The notes: a model not told the origin generated them from the letters alone. A stretch of 64,000 nucleotides of DNA from Paenibacillus faecis (GCF_008084145.1 NZ_VSDO01000001.1:1688840-1752839); one strand, 5' to 3'. Counted from the stretch's first letter, positions 51,155 through 60,920 are shown. Program-made: numbers and translations.

Positions 51155-51937
51155 TCATCCCTGCTTTCTTGTATGATAAAGTGAATGATTGACTTTCACG
51201 TCCACGAAGCGGTAAAGCTGCGTCGGCTTTTTGGAGGTTCGCGTCGTCTTTTTTCCGCTGATCTCCTGGATAAAAGGAAGCGTCTTGATCTTTCTCGCAA
51301 ATGCGGCATCCAGCGCAATCGCCGAATCGTCCGTCACCGTCAGCAGCACGGCCTGAAGCTCGGAATAGGTGAACTCTTCGGGCAAGAAGGCCTTGGCGGC
51401 CGTCGTCTCCAGCAGCTTCTGCCGGATCACCGCGATCGCGTCCTCAATAATCCGGGCGTGATCGAAGGCAAGGTCCAGGTTCAATACCTCTTTTACGGAA
51501 AAAAGCTCCACCTCGCTGGCGTCGTCATTGGCCTGCCGGCCGGACAATTGATACTCGGGGACAATCGCGTAGTGCGCGTTGGAAATAATCCATCCCCGCG
51601 GATCCCGCCCCGGCGTATCGTAGACGCCGAAATGCTCGAGATGGATGTTCTCCACCCCGGTCTCTTCCTTCAACTCCCGCGCCGCCGACTGGAAGGCGGT
51701 TTCCGTGTGGGCTACAAAGCCCCCGGGCAGCGCCCATTTGCCCGCCTCGATGTTCGGTCGCCCTTCGCTGTCGGTCATACTGCGCTTGATCAGCATGATG
51801 TGCAGGTCCATGACCGGCGGCTTAAACATGTCCGCTTTCGTCGACAGGATGGTAAACACCGCGATATCCGCCGTATATCCATCGGGGGTGACGTACTTTT
51901 TCACGTCATACTGCTGCATAGCCTGCTCGTTCGACAT
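51155..51937 (-). CDS. Nudix-domain protein, NrtR-like NAD-metabolism regulator
   Basis: The N-terminal Nudix domain carries a complete Nudix box (from GFVAHTET to REL-KEETGV, near residues 73-96), so hydrolase activity may be retained. The C-terminal part (EEFTYSELQAVLL, ARKIKTLPFIQEI, PTQLYRFVD) has the winged-helix pattern of NrtR proteins, which bind ADP-ribose and repress NAD genes. The 260-residue size agrees. As the first gene of the NAD salvage operon, behind a promoter with a start-site inverted repeat, an autoregulatory role is inferred. A pure ADP-ribose hydrolase is the alternative. Confidence 0.82.
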   Translation of the reverse strand: MSNEQAMQQYDVKKYVTPDGYTADIAVFTILSTKADMFKPPVMDLHIMLIKRSMTDSEGRPNIEAGKWALPGGFVAHTETAFQSAARELKEETGVENIHLEHFGVYDTPGRDPRGWIISNAHYAIVPEYQLSGRQANDDASEVELFSVKEVLNLDLAFDHARIIEDAIAVIRQKLLETTAAKAFLPEEFTYSELQAVLLTVTDDSAIALDAAFARKIKTLPFIQEISGKKTTRTSKKPTQLYRFVDVKVNHSLYHTRKQG

Positions 51938-51968
51938 GGTGAAAGCTCACTCCTTTCGTCAGCTTTTA

Positions 51969-51991
51969 ACAATTAACGATTTGTTAATTGT
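51969..51991. promoter_or_regulatory. Perfect inverted repeat at the start point of the NAD salvage operon
   Basis: ACAATTAAC, a 5-base spacer and GTTAATTGT form a perfect 9-bp inverted repeat directly next to the -10 element. The expected transcription start lies inside it. This is an ideal repressor site, most simply for the NrtR-like product of the first gene. Confidence 0.75.
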
Positions 51992-52020
51992 ATTATATGC
52001 ACTTTTTCTCCCTCTGTCAA
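51992..52020 (-). promoter_or_regulatory. Consensus sigma-A promoter of the NAD salvage operon
   Basis: On the minus strand a perfect TTGACA (52015-52020) and a perfect TATAAT (51992-51997) are separated by 17 bases. It should be very strong unless repressed. The first gene starts about 55 bases downstream of the -10. Confidence 0.93.
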
Positions 52021-52268
52021 CCACCATTTGGAAAATCAGGCGAACTCCCGGAAAGACAGCGTCTCCGCAGAAAAAAAATGTGCCAAAATCGACCCTTTAG
52101 CCCGTTTCTCCTCTAAAGTTATACCGTAATAGCTTCCGATATATGGAGTAATCCTGATTTATTTTCTATTAATGACGGGTCCCTAATTCACCGTGAAAAG
52201 AGGTGTTCCCCACTACAATTTTACTTCCAAGAATCTACACCATCTAAAAAGGGAGAGAGCACCATCTT

Positions 52269-55136
52269 ATGAGCAGAAGCGCCAAACAGATCATTACATC
52301 CGTTCTCGCTACGTCCCTCCTGTTTTTTTCGGGAGCGACAGGTTCGGCTTATGCCGGTGACCCGCAGTCAGGAACAGAGCAAGAAATTATCGTCGTCTAC
52401 AAAAATGACGCAGGCAAAGACGCCGTTTACGAGGAAAGCGTCGAAGTCAATCACGAGTTCGACACGATCCCGGCCGTATCGGCAACGGTAACGCCTGCCG
52501 ATCTAAAAGAACTTGTCAACGATCCTAATATAGCCCTCATTGAGCGGAATATTACGTTTCGGACGACGGATGCCGATTTTAAAGCCGCCTCCGATCCGAT
52601 CCCGCTCGAGCAATCGGAATGGAGTTTTCAAGCGGTACGGCCTACGACGATGTGGAATCAAGGATATACCGGCACCGGGGTTAAGGTGGCGGTGATCGAC
52701 TCCGGCATCCTCACCACCCATCCGGAGCTCACGGTCGCCGGCGGCATTTCCACCGTCGATTACACCAATGATTATACCGACGATAACGGCCACGGTACCC
52801 ATGTCGCCGGCATTATCGCAGCGAAGAGCAACGGTAGCGCTCGGGTAGGCATCGCACCGGACGTCCAACTCTACGCGGTAAAAGCGATGGATCAAACCGG
52901 AAACGGGACCTTGCAGGACGTCCTGGAGGGCATGGATTGGGCGATCCAGAACGATATGGATATCGTCAATGTCTCGCTCGGAACCGATACGGATTCCACC
53001 ATTTTGCACAATATGATGGATCAGGCCTACAACGCGGGCATTCTCATCGTCGGATCGGCAGGCAACAGCCAGGTCGACGATTATGGGGTACCGGTCCCTC
53101 TCACGACACATACCGTAAACTACCCGGCCAAATACAGCTCCGTCATCGCTGTTGCGGCGACAGACCGATACGACCAAAGGGGCGATTTCTCTTCGGTCGG
53201 GGAAGAGGTTGAGGTGGCTGCCCCCGGCGTCGAAGTCCTGTCCACTTATGTGAAGTCTGACGGTACGCCCGGCTATGCCCTATCGAACGGCACATCCCAG
53301 GCCGCCCCGCATGTCTCGGGAATGCTGGCCCTGCTGAAGCAGGCGCATCCGACTATGTCCAACGTACAGCTTCGCGAGGAATTAAAGAAATACGCCGTCG
53401 ATTTGGGCTCCCCCGGCCGGGATATCGAATTCGGCTTCGGCGCCTTAACCTTTGCCGAGGATAGCACGCCCCCGGCCGATGTGACGAACCTGCAAGTGAC
53501 GAACAAAACCGCCGACAGCCTGTCTTTTTCGTGGACAAACCCGGTTGATAGCGATTTTCTGACCAACCGCTTTTATATCAATAACGTTAAAGTCTCCGAG
53601 GTTCCCGGCACTTCTTATCAGGCCACGGGCTTGACGCCGGAAACAAGCTATCAAATCAGCGTTAATTCCGTCGATCGCAGAGGCAACGAGGCCTCCGGTC
53701 AAACCCTGACCGAGTCGACCCTGCCGCTGCCGGACACCACACCGCCCGCCGAAGTTACGGGTTTGAAGGTCGATGAAGTGACGGACACCTCCGTTCAGTT
53801 GAGCTGGACGAATCCGCTTGATCCGGATTTCGCCAAACTCGGCTTGTACGTGAATGGCCAGAGCGTTAACGAAACGGCAATTCCATCTTATCGATTTGAA
53901 GGACTCATGCCGGATACGGATTATAATCTCACGGTCAAAACGATAGACAGCAGCAACAACCGCTCCCAAGGAGTAACCATTCCGGTAAGAACGCTGCAGG
54001 CGGTCGCTCCGCCAATCGATCCGGGGAACCCTGGCGATCCATCTACCGATCCGGGCAACCCAAGCGATCCGTCTACCAATCCGGGGAATCCTAGCGATCC
54101 GTCTACCGATCCTGGAACGGACCCGAGCGGACCTGTCGTAACTCCGGACCCAACACCGCCAGTCGACTCCATCGCACCGGGAGAAGTCATGTGGGGAGCC
54201 ATCGAGATCATGCCGAACTCCATCCGCATTCAGTGGATAAACCCTGCGGACGGCGATTTTGCCAAGGCGAAAATCTATATCAACGGCCTGTTTGCCGGGG
54301 AAACTTCCGGTTCAGGCTACGAGCTGACGGGACTGCTTGCCGATACCGAATACACGATTGTCGTTAAAACCGAGGATCACACAGGCAATCTGTCTCAAGG
54401 CGCGAGCCGGACGGTACGTACCGGACCGGCCTCCGTTCCGACACCGCCGGTTACGCCGCCGGCGCCAAGCACGCCTTCCCAGCCGGATGTCATCGTGATT
54501 CCGGCCAACCCGACGCCGGCGCCTTCCGGTGGCAGCGCCCAAATCGGCGGTAGTGGCGGCGGCGGTGGTGACGGTGGTGGCGGCTCTGCTCCGAGCAGCC
54601 CGGCACTTCCGGTCAAACCGGCGGAAAAGGCGGAATCTCCGGTAGAGAGAGCCGCAGCCACCCTGGAAAAAGCCAAGACGTCTCTGACCCTGGTGGACTT
54701 TATCGATACCAAGCTGGCGGTCGAGGCCCTGACGGATACAGAGAAACGGCGGGAGTTCCGGGAGAAATTGAATGAGCTTAAGCAGGAACTGCAAATTCGC
54801 GATCTCCCGGCCAAAAAGGGAATCAAGCCTACCGTTCCGATCGGTATCAGCCTGCAGGTCGCCATGAAAAACACGAACTTCAAGTACATCGACCTCTCTT
54901 CCGTCAAACCGGGAGAAAACGTCTTTGTCATCAACAGCAAGGGCGAAATCGTGAAGGATGCCGAGATCTATATCCTGTGGAACCGGATCTTCGTGAAGCC
55001 GGGCACCGGCCAATTTGCCGGCAAGGAGACCTACAGCCTCCTGATCGACAAGACGGTTAAGGGGAAAGCGAGCCTTCTGACAGAGGTCTCCAGCCCGCTC
55101 CGGCAGCCTTTGATTTTGGAATTTACGACCCGCTGA
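52269..55136 (+). CDS. Subtilisin-like serine protease with fibronectin type III repeats
   Basis: This secreted S8 protease of 955 residues has a signal peptide (about 1-29), an I9-like propeptide (about 35-100) and the catalytic domain with D144 (VIDSGI), H175 (GHGTHVAGI) and S343 (GTSQAAPHVSG). Two Fn3 domains (about 398-490 and 495-578) follow, then a tandem repeat linker of PGNPSDPST-type units, a third Fn3 domain (about 640-722), a Pro/Gly-rich linker with Gly runs and a C-terminal domain of about 170 residues with no clear match. It is the first of two adjacent surface-protein genes. Confidence 0.93.
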   Translation: MSRSAKQIITSVLATSLLFFSGATGSAYAGDPQSGTEQEIIVVYKNDAGKDAVYEESVEVNHEFDTIPAVSATVTPADLKELVNDPNIALIERNITFRTTDADFKAASDPIPLEQSEWSFQAVRPTTMWNQGYTGTGVKVAVIDSGILTTHPELTVAGGISTVDYTNDYTDDNGHGTHVAGIIAAKSNGSARVGIAPDVQLYAVKAMDQTGNGTLQDVLEGMDWAIQNDMDIVNVSLGTDTDSTILHNMMDQAYNAGILIVGSAGNSQVDDYGVPVPLTTHTVNYPAKYSSVIAVAATDRYDQRGDFSSVGEEVEVAAPGVEVLSTYVKSDGTPGYALSNGTSQAAPHVSGMLALLKQAHPTMSNVQLREELKKYAVDLGSPGRDIEFGFGALTFAEDSTPPADVTNLQVTNKTADSLSFSWTNPVDSDFLTNRFYINNVKVSEVPGTSYQATGLTPETSYQISVNSVDRRGNEASGQTLTESTLPLPDTTPPAEVTGLKVDEVTDTSVQLSWTNPLDPDFAKLGLYVNGQSVNETAIPSYRFEGLMPDTDYNLTVKTIDSSNNRSQGVTIPVRTLQAVAPPIDPGNPGDPSTDPGNPSDPSTNPGNPSDPSTDPGTDPSGPVVTPDPTPPVDSIAPGEVMWGAIEIMPNSIRIQWINPADGDFAKAKIYINGLFAGETSGSGYELTGLLADTEYTIVVKTEDHTGNLSQGASRTVRTGPASVPTPPVTPPAPSTPSQPDVIVIPANPTPAPSGGSAQIGGSGGGGGDGGGGSAPSSPALPVKPAEKAESPVERAAATLEKAKTSLTLVDFIDTKLAVEALTDTEKRREFREKLNELKQELQIRDLPAKKGIKPTVPIGISLQVAMKNTNFKYIDLSSVKPGENVFVINSKGEIVKDAEIYILWNRIFVKPGTGQFAGKETYSLLIDKTVKGKASLLTEVSSPLRQPLILEFTTR

Positions 55137-55147
55137 TCGGACTAGAG

Positions 55148-55175
55148 GGAGCCGGCAGGCCCGGCTCCGCTATTT
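55148..55175 (+). terminator. Intrinsic terminator of the subtilisin gene
   Basis: GGAGCCGG and CCGGCTCC form a perfect 8-bp stem with a 5-base loop, followed by GCTATTTT, 11 bases after the stop. Confidence 0.75.
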
Positions 55176-55222
55176 TCATCCTAATGGACATGCATGATTC
55201 AACAGAATAGGGGATTTATACG

Positions 55223-55861
55223 ATGAAAATGAAAAGCAAATTTATAAAGGCGTTAACCGCCTCAACCCTCCTGCTCGGCTTGCTGGGAGCTTCGCTCCCG
55301 TCCGGCGCCCAAGCCGCAAGCACCGCTTTTACCGATGTCCGCCAAGGTTCATGGTATGAAGCTACCGTACAGTGGGGCCTGACGCATAACATGATCAAAG
55401 GTTACCAGGACGGAACCTTTCAGCCGAACAAACTTGTGACCGAAGCCGAGTTTTTGGCGATGCTGTTGCGCGCTTTTGAAGGGGACGCGGTTTCGAGTCC
55501 GGCGAGTTACTGGGCCGATGCCTACTATAATCGGGCGCACGAATTGAATTACCCCGTAACCGGGAGCAAGAACGCTGCCGCCAGAAATCAGCCGCTGCTG
55601 CGCAAACAAGCGGCCGAGCTGCTGACCTCCGCCGAGGGCGTCCACTTTAACGGAGATGACGCCATTTCCTACCTGCTGGCCTTCGGCCTCGCTCAGGGTA
55701 AAAAACCGGACGACCTCAGCGTAAAGGGCTTCGACGGGGCCGGGAAACTCACCCGGGCCGAAGCGCTGCAGTTCATCAAGAATTTGAGCGAATACGGTGT
55801 CGGCGGCTTGCTGGAGCGACCGGCGGAACCAAGCGATCCGCGGGACATCCCGCAGATTTGA
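55223..55861 (+). CDS. S-layer homology (SLH) domain protein
   Basis: The 212-residue exported protein has a signal peptide (about 1-30) and a well-formed SLH motif at about 33-82 (FTDVRQGSWYEATVQWGLTHNMIKGYQDGTFQP), with EAEFLAMLLRAFEG. Two weaker SLH-like segments follow (YWADAYYNRAHELNYPVTG and LLAFGLAQGKKPDDLSVKGF to LTRAEALQFIKNL). Such domains bind pyruvylated secondary cell-wall polymer. There is no other domain, so it may be a wall-anchored accessory. A strong terminator follows. Confidence 0.9.
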   Translation: MKMKSKFIKALTASTLLLGLLGASLPSGAQAASTAFTDVRQGSWYEATVQWGLTHNMIKGYQDGTFQPNKLVTEAEFLAMLLRAFEGDAVSSPASYWADAYYNRAHELNYPVTGSKNAAARNQPLLRKQAAELLTSAEGVHFNGDDAISYLLAFGLAQGKKPDDLSVKGFDGAGKLTRAEALQFIKNLSEYGVGGLLERPAEPSDPRDIPQI

Positions 55862-55880
55862 CGCCAACCGGCACGACGGA

Positions 55881-55919
55881 AAGGACAGGCAAGAGTTATC
55901 TTGTGCCTGTCCTTTTTTT
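55881..55919 (+). terminator. Intrinsic terminator of the SLH gene
   Basis: AAGGACAGGC and GCCTGTCCTT form a 10-bp stem, extended by an inner AAGA/TCTT pair, followed by seven T residues, 20 bases after the stop. Confidence 0.92.
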
Positions 55920-55968
55920 GTTCAACTGCGCTATACGGCGTCCTCTTCCAACTACACCAGTCCCCCAT

Positions 55969-57708
<1,740 letters not shown>

Positions 57709-57722
57709 TTATGTAAAACATG

Positions 57723-57768
57723 GACGCTTACCAGGACAAGCCCTCCCGGCATAAGCGTCTTTTGTTTT
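57723..57768 (+). terminator. Intrinsic terminator of the GH1 gene
   Basis: GACGCTTA and TAAGCGTC form an 8-bp stem around an additional CC/GG inner pair, followed by TTTTGTTTTG, 15 bases after the stop. Confidence 0.75.
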
Positions 57769-57831
57769 GTTTAGAGAGCAGCCTTCTCTTCTGTAGTAAG
57801 AGTAAGCCCCTTGTAAGCCCGCAATGCTTCT

Positions 57832-58527
57832 CTAGTATCGTAAAACTTTCCGCTCTTCGATCTTCCCTGTAGATTGCTTGTAAACATAATAGATCATCCG
57901 ATCCAGCTCCATCAGACAGAGTCCCCGTTCTTCCATAACCGAGTATGTATTTGAACCCAAATCGCAATTGAGTCGCACTCCATCAAAATAAATCCGTTCG
58001 ACGGGGGTATGACCATGCACCACAGGTTTGTTCCGGGTTAAAGTAAAGAGGGCCTCTTTAGGGAGACTATAAAAATTCGTTTCCGACATCCATAAAATGT
58101 CCCTGTTTTGCTTGTTTATTGGCTCATAAGGATTCAAGCCGGCGAGAGTATAAACAAACTCGTCATCCTCAAACACCATCGGCAAATTGCACGCCTAAAC
58201 CATATATTCCTTTCTCGTTGCCTCATTGGGGAAGGTCTTCTCAAAATCCCTCATCGTATCTTTTCCTCCATGAGACAGCCAAAGGGTATCTCCGCTCCGC
58301 AAATAATTCCGCATCATTTCCTCATGATTTCCAATCAAAGCAAATACATTTTCGGGGTATTTATCAACCAAATCTTTTAGCTTTTTGATCACCCTGCCGC
58401 TTTCCTTCCCCCGGTTAATCATATCGCCGCCAATAACAAGCTGGTCCGTCGCAAAGTCAATTTCAGCATGCTTTAGCAATAACTGCCCTTTATACTCACC
58501 ATGTATATCAGTGATGAAATACTTCAT
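57832..58527 (-). pseudogene. Metallophosphatase (PP-like) gene with in-frame amber stop
   Basis: The frame reads as one 232-codon gene, broken by a TAG at 58195-58197. The first half has TDIHGEYKG, IGGDMINRGKES and LIGNHEEM, and the second half has NLPMVFEDDEFVYTLAGLNPYE and VHGHTPVERI, the usual order of serine/threonine-type metallophosphatases. A TGG codon changed to TAG would explain the break. A second lesion is the normally conserved His of HAGL, which here is Leu (TLAGL). Two defects point to a decaying gene; a sequencing error at the stop cannot be excluded. Confidence 0.8.
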
Positions 58528-58690
58528 TACGCCACCACCTGTAAGATTTAATTCCCTAATCCAGCCTATTAAAAATAAACTTCCGCACTTCATTCAAGAT
58601 GGCCTACTGATACGCGTCGTGCCATACGGGTTGCCCGTCATCTGTTCATCTTATGGGCATCTTTTAAGCTAACTGCCCAGAAACGGTCTC

Positions 58691-58717
58691 CTTACTTACT
58701 TACTTACTTACTTACTT
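58691..58717. repeat. Tetranucleotide tandem repeat (CTTA), nearly seven units
   Basis: Twenty-seven bases consist of uninterrupted CTTA units. The tract lies in the gap 58528-59107 about 160 bases upstream of the phosphatase pseudogene start. Such tracts vary in length by slippage. Confidence 0.85.
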
Positions 58718-58784
58718 CCGCACGTTCCTTCGCCATAATCTTACACTCTCTCCACACTTACATCGTCCGGCTCACGTCTATTTC

Positions 58785-58975
58785 ATTAACGGGAAAATTT
58801 CCCGTTAATATACCACTCTTGGCTCTTCAATCAAATTTAGCTGGAAAACCTCCAACTATTTCACGGCCCTATTGCAGATATACACAATTTCAGGCGAATT
58901 AGCGGGAGATTTTCCAGCTAATTCACCTCTGCAGCCGCACAAGTATCAAATTAACGGGAAGAATTCCCTTTATTT
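58785..58975. repeat. Four short imperfect palindromes with a common GGAAA/TTTCC core
   Basis: The units are at 58785-58809 (a perfect 25-base palindrome, ATTAACGGGAAA and TTTCCCGTTAAT around a central A), 58838-58858 (TAGCTGGA and TCCAACTA), 58896-58924 (GAATTAGC and GCTAATTC arms) and 58948-58975. All share an AATTA-C-GGA type half-site. The gap has no credible gene besides the simple repeat and the trmH terminator. Confidence 0.75.
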
Positions 58976-59025
58976 CGAACCCCCCCCTCCAATCATTAGG
59001 GGAATAGGCTTGAAAGGGCAGAGAA

Positions 59026-59072
59026 AAAGACTGGGGAGAGATCGGGTGAGGATTGATCTTCTGCCAGTCTTT
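59026..59072 (-). terminator. Terminator of the trmH-type gene
   Basis: AAAGACTGG and CCAGTCTTT form a 9-bp stem with a 29-base loop. On the minus strand the right arm runs into TTTTTCTC. Two direct AGGGACAGTTA copies (59081-59091 and 59100-59110) lie between it and the gene, the second covering the stop codon. Confidence 0.65.
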
Positions 59073-59107
59073 GGTGTTTTAGGGACAGTTATTTTAGTCA
59101 GGGACAG

Positions 59108-59929
59108 TTAGTTAGACATGGGACGGGAATTATTGTTGTTGGAAAAATGACGCTGCCGCAGCGCCTCGTACAGCAGCACCGAGGCGGCCATCGCCACGTT
59201 CAGCGACTCCGCCCGTCCGCGCATCGGAATGATGAGGCCGTCGTCCATCAATTCGCGGACTTCCGGACTGAGCCCGCTGCCTTCGCTGCCGAACAGCAGC
59301 CATACCGGGCCGGTAAAGTCGTACGCGAAGCAGTTGACCGCCCCCTGGAGGCTCGTGCCGGCGAGCCGGATGCCGCGGCGCTTCGCCTGCGGCAGCAGCT
59401 CCGCGAGCTTGCCGTGGACCACCGGCAAGTGAAAGATCGAGCCCATGGTGGCGCGCAGCACCTTGGGCCCGTAGATGTCGGCGCAGCCTGCGCCGACGAT
59501 CACCCCGTCCGCCCCGACCGCGTCGGCGGTGCGGATGATGGTGCCGACGTTGCCGGGATCCTGCACGCCGTCCAGCACCACCACCAGGCCGCCCGCCTGC
59601 CCGAGCAGCGGCTCCGCCCCGCCGTCGGCCTTGCGGACGACGGCGAACACGGGCTGCGGCGTCTTCGTGTCGCTGCATTTGGCGATGACCGCCGCCGACA
59701 CGGCGATCCACTCCACGTCCAGGCCGGCCGAAGCGGCCTGGGCCAGCTCGGCGGGGATCCCGCCCTCTGCGTCATAACAGACGCATTCGATGTCCGCCCG
59801 CGCCTCCAGCGCTTCCTGAACGAGGTGAATTCCCTCGATCAAAAACTTGCCCTGCTTGTCCCGGTGTTTTTTCTCCAGAAGCCCGGCCCATTCTTTGACC
59901 CGGCCGTTTTGCGGAGACAGTATCTGCAT
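59108..59929 (-). CDS. TrmH (SpoU) family RNA 2'-O-methyltransferase
   Basis: The 273-residue enzyme has an N-terminal RNA-binding domain (KHRDKQGKFLIEGIHLVQEALE) and a SPOUT methyltransferase domain with its three motifs: GNVGTIIRTADAVGADGVIV, LLFGSEGSGLS and IPMRGRAESLNVAMAASVLLYEALR. It methylates a ribose in rRNA or tRNA. The target is not predictable. The central part is markedly GC-rich compared with the surroundings, so several long antisense frames open there. The ATG at 59929 is preceded by AAAGGAAT. Confidence 0.92.
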   Translation of the reverse strand: MQILSPQNGRVKEWAGLLEKKHRDKQGKFLIEGIHLVQEALEARADIECVCYDAEGGIPAELAQAASAGLDVEWIAVSAAVIAKCSDTKTPQPVFAVVRKADGGAEPLLGQAGGLVVVLDGVQDPGNVGTIIRTADAVGADGVIVGAGCADIYGPKVLRATMGSIFHLPVVHGKLAELLPQAKRRGIRLAGTSLQGAVNCFAYDFTGPVWLLFGSEGSGLSPEVRELMDDGLIIPMRGRAESLNVAMAASVLLYEALRQRHFSNNNNSRPMSN

Positions 59930-60034
59930 GAATGGTTCATTCCTTTGTTCAGATTAAAATCGCGGTCCGCTTCCCGTTTCGATCGCGCACAACCCGTTTA
60001 TCCTCTGCGTTCCCGCCGTATCCGATCAAAACGG

Positions 60035-60054
60035 AAAAAGCCTGCACTTGCAGG
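60035..60054 (-). terminator. Lone CCTGCA/TGCAGG hairpin acting as terminator of ktrA
   Basis: CCTGCA-CT-TGCAGG (60041-60054) is a 6-bp palindromic hairpin, and on the minus strand it is followed by CTTTTTCC. It lies 59 bases after the KtrA-type gene stop. The stem is the same as in the dispersed elements, which suggests they derive from, or act as, terminators. Confidence 0.7.
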
Positions 60055-60113
60055 AATTTTTCACTGCGCAGCCAAGCTCCATGATCCCCGGTGCAACGCT
60101 ATTTTACCTAACC

Positions 60114-60788
60114 TTACCCTTCCGCATACGCCAATTCCATCTTGGTCAGATCGTTCTTCTCCCCGACGACGACAAGAATGTCCCCTTCGGTGAGACGGTC
60201 CGTGGAAGAAGGCGAAATGTTCATTTTCGTCCCGCGCTTGATCGCCATCACGTTGCAGCCAAAACGGGCCCGCACGTTCAGTTCCTTCAGGTTCTGCCCG
60301 ACCATCGCTTGGGTCACCCGCAATTCGACGATACTGTACTCGTCGGAAAGCTCGATGTAATCCAGCACATTGGGGGATGTCAGATGGTGGGCTACCCGCA
60401 GTCCCATGTCCCGCTCCGGAAAAATCACCTTATCGGCGCCGATTTTATTCAACACCTTGCCGTGCAGTTCGTTCTGGGCTTTGACCACGATCAGCGGTCC
60501 TCCCAAATCCTTCAAGATCAAGGTGGTCAGAATGCTGGACTGAATGTCCTCCCCAATGGCGACGACCACAACGTCAAAGTTTCGGATGCCGAGGGCGCGG
60601 AGCGCTTCCTCATCGGTCGAGTCGGCTGAAACCGCATGCGTGACTATATTCGAAACGGCCTGGGTACGCTGTTCGTCGGAATCGATCGCGAGAACGTCGA
60701 AGCCCATTCCGCTTAACGCCTTGGCCACGCTCAACCCGAATCGCCCCATCCCGATGACGGCAAACTGTTTCTTCTCTCTATGAGCCAT
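60114..60788 (-). CDS. KtrA/TrkA-type potassium channel regulatory protein
   Basis: The 224-residue cytoplasmic protein has an RCK-N Rossmann domain (FAVIGMGRFGLSVAKALSGMGFDVLAID, with the nucleotide-binding GMGRFG and D at the end) and an RCK-C domain (VGQNLKELNVRARFGCNVMAIKRG). Such subunits gate a KtrB-type potassium channel with ATP, ADP or cyclic di-AMP. No KtrB gene is adjacent, as in KtrC-like orphan arrangements. A promoter lies about 40 bases upstream, and the gene is monocistronic. Confidence 0.92.
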   Translation of the reverse strand: MAHREKKQFAVIGMGRFGLSVAKALSGMGFDVLAIDSDEQRTQAVSNIVTHAVSADSTDEEALRALGIRNFDVVVVAIGEDIQSSILTTLILKDLGGPLIVVKAQNELHGKVLNKIGADKVIFPERDMGLRVAHHLTSPNVLDYIELSDEYSIVELRVTQAMVGQNLKELNVRARFGCNVMAIKRGTKMNISPSSTDRLTEGDILVVVGEKNDLTKMELAYAEG

Positions 60789-60828
60789 GATCTGCTTTCA
60801 CCATCCCGAATCATTTATGGATTGCTAT

Positions 60829-60857
60829 AGTATATCACATTCCCCGGGAAACTTGAA
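60829..60857 (-). promoter_or_regulatory. Sigma-A-like promoter of the KtrA-type gene
   Basis: On the minus strand TTCAAG (60852-60857) and TATACT (60829-60834) are 17 bases apart, with a TGA extension of the -10 box. The -35 is weak, which fits an extended -10 promoter. Confidence 0.55.
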
Positions 60858-60920
60858 TTTTCGCGGACGGTAAGGGGCACATTAACAGCGGACAACTATG
60901 ACCAAGGAGGGAAAAGATTC

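Noticed and set aside
59130-59711. Long frames opposite to or out of phase with the TrmH-type gene, rich in Arg, Gly and Ala
   Set aside because: They are shadows of a GC-rich coding region. The true frame has all SPOUT motifs.
60841-60851. Third copy of the TTTCCCGGGAAA palindrome near the KtrA-type promoter
   Set aside because: Only TTCCCCGGGAAA is present, one base off and not a perfect palindrome, so it was not counted.
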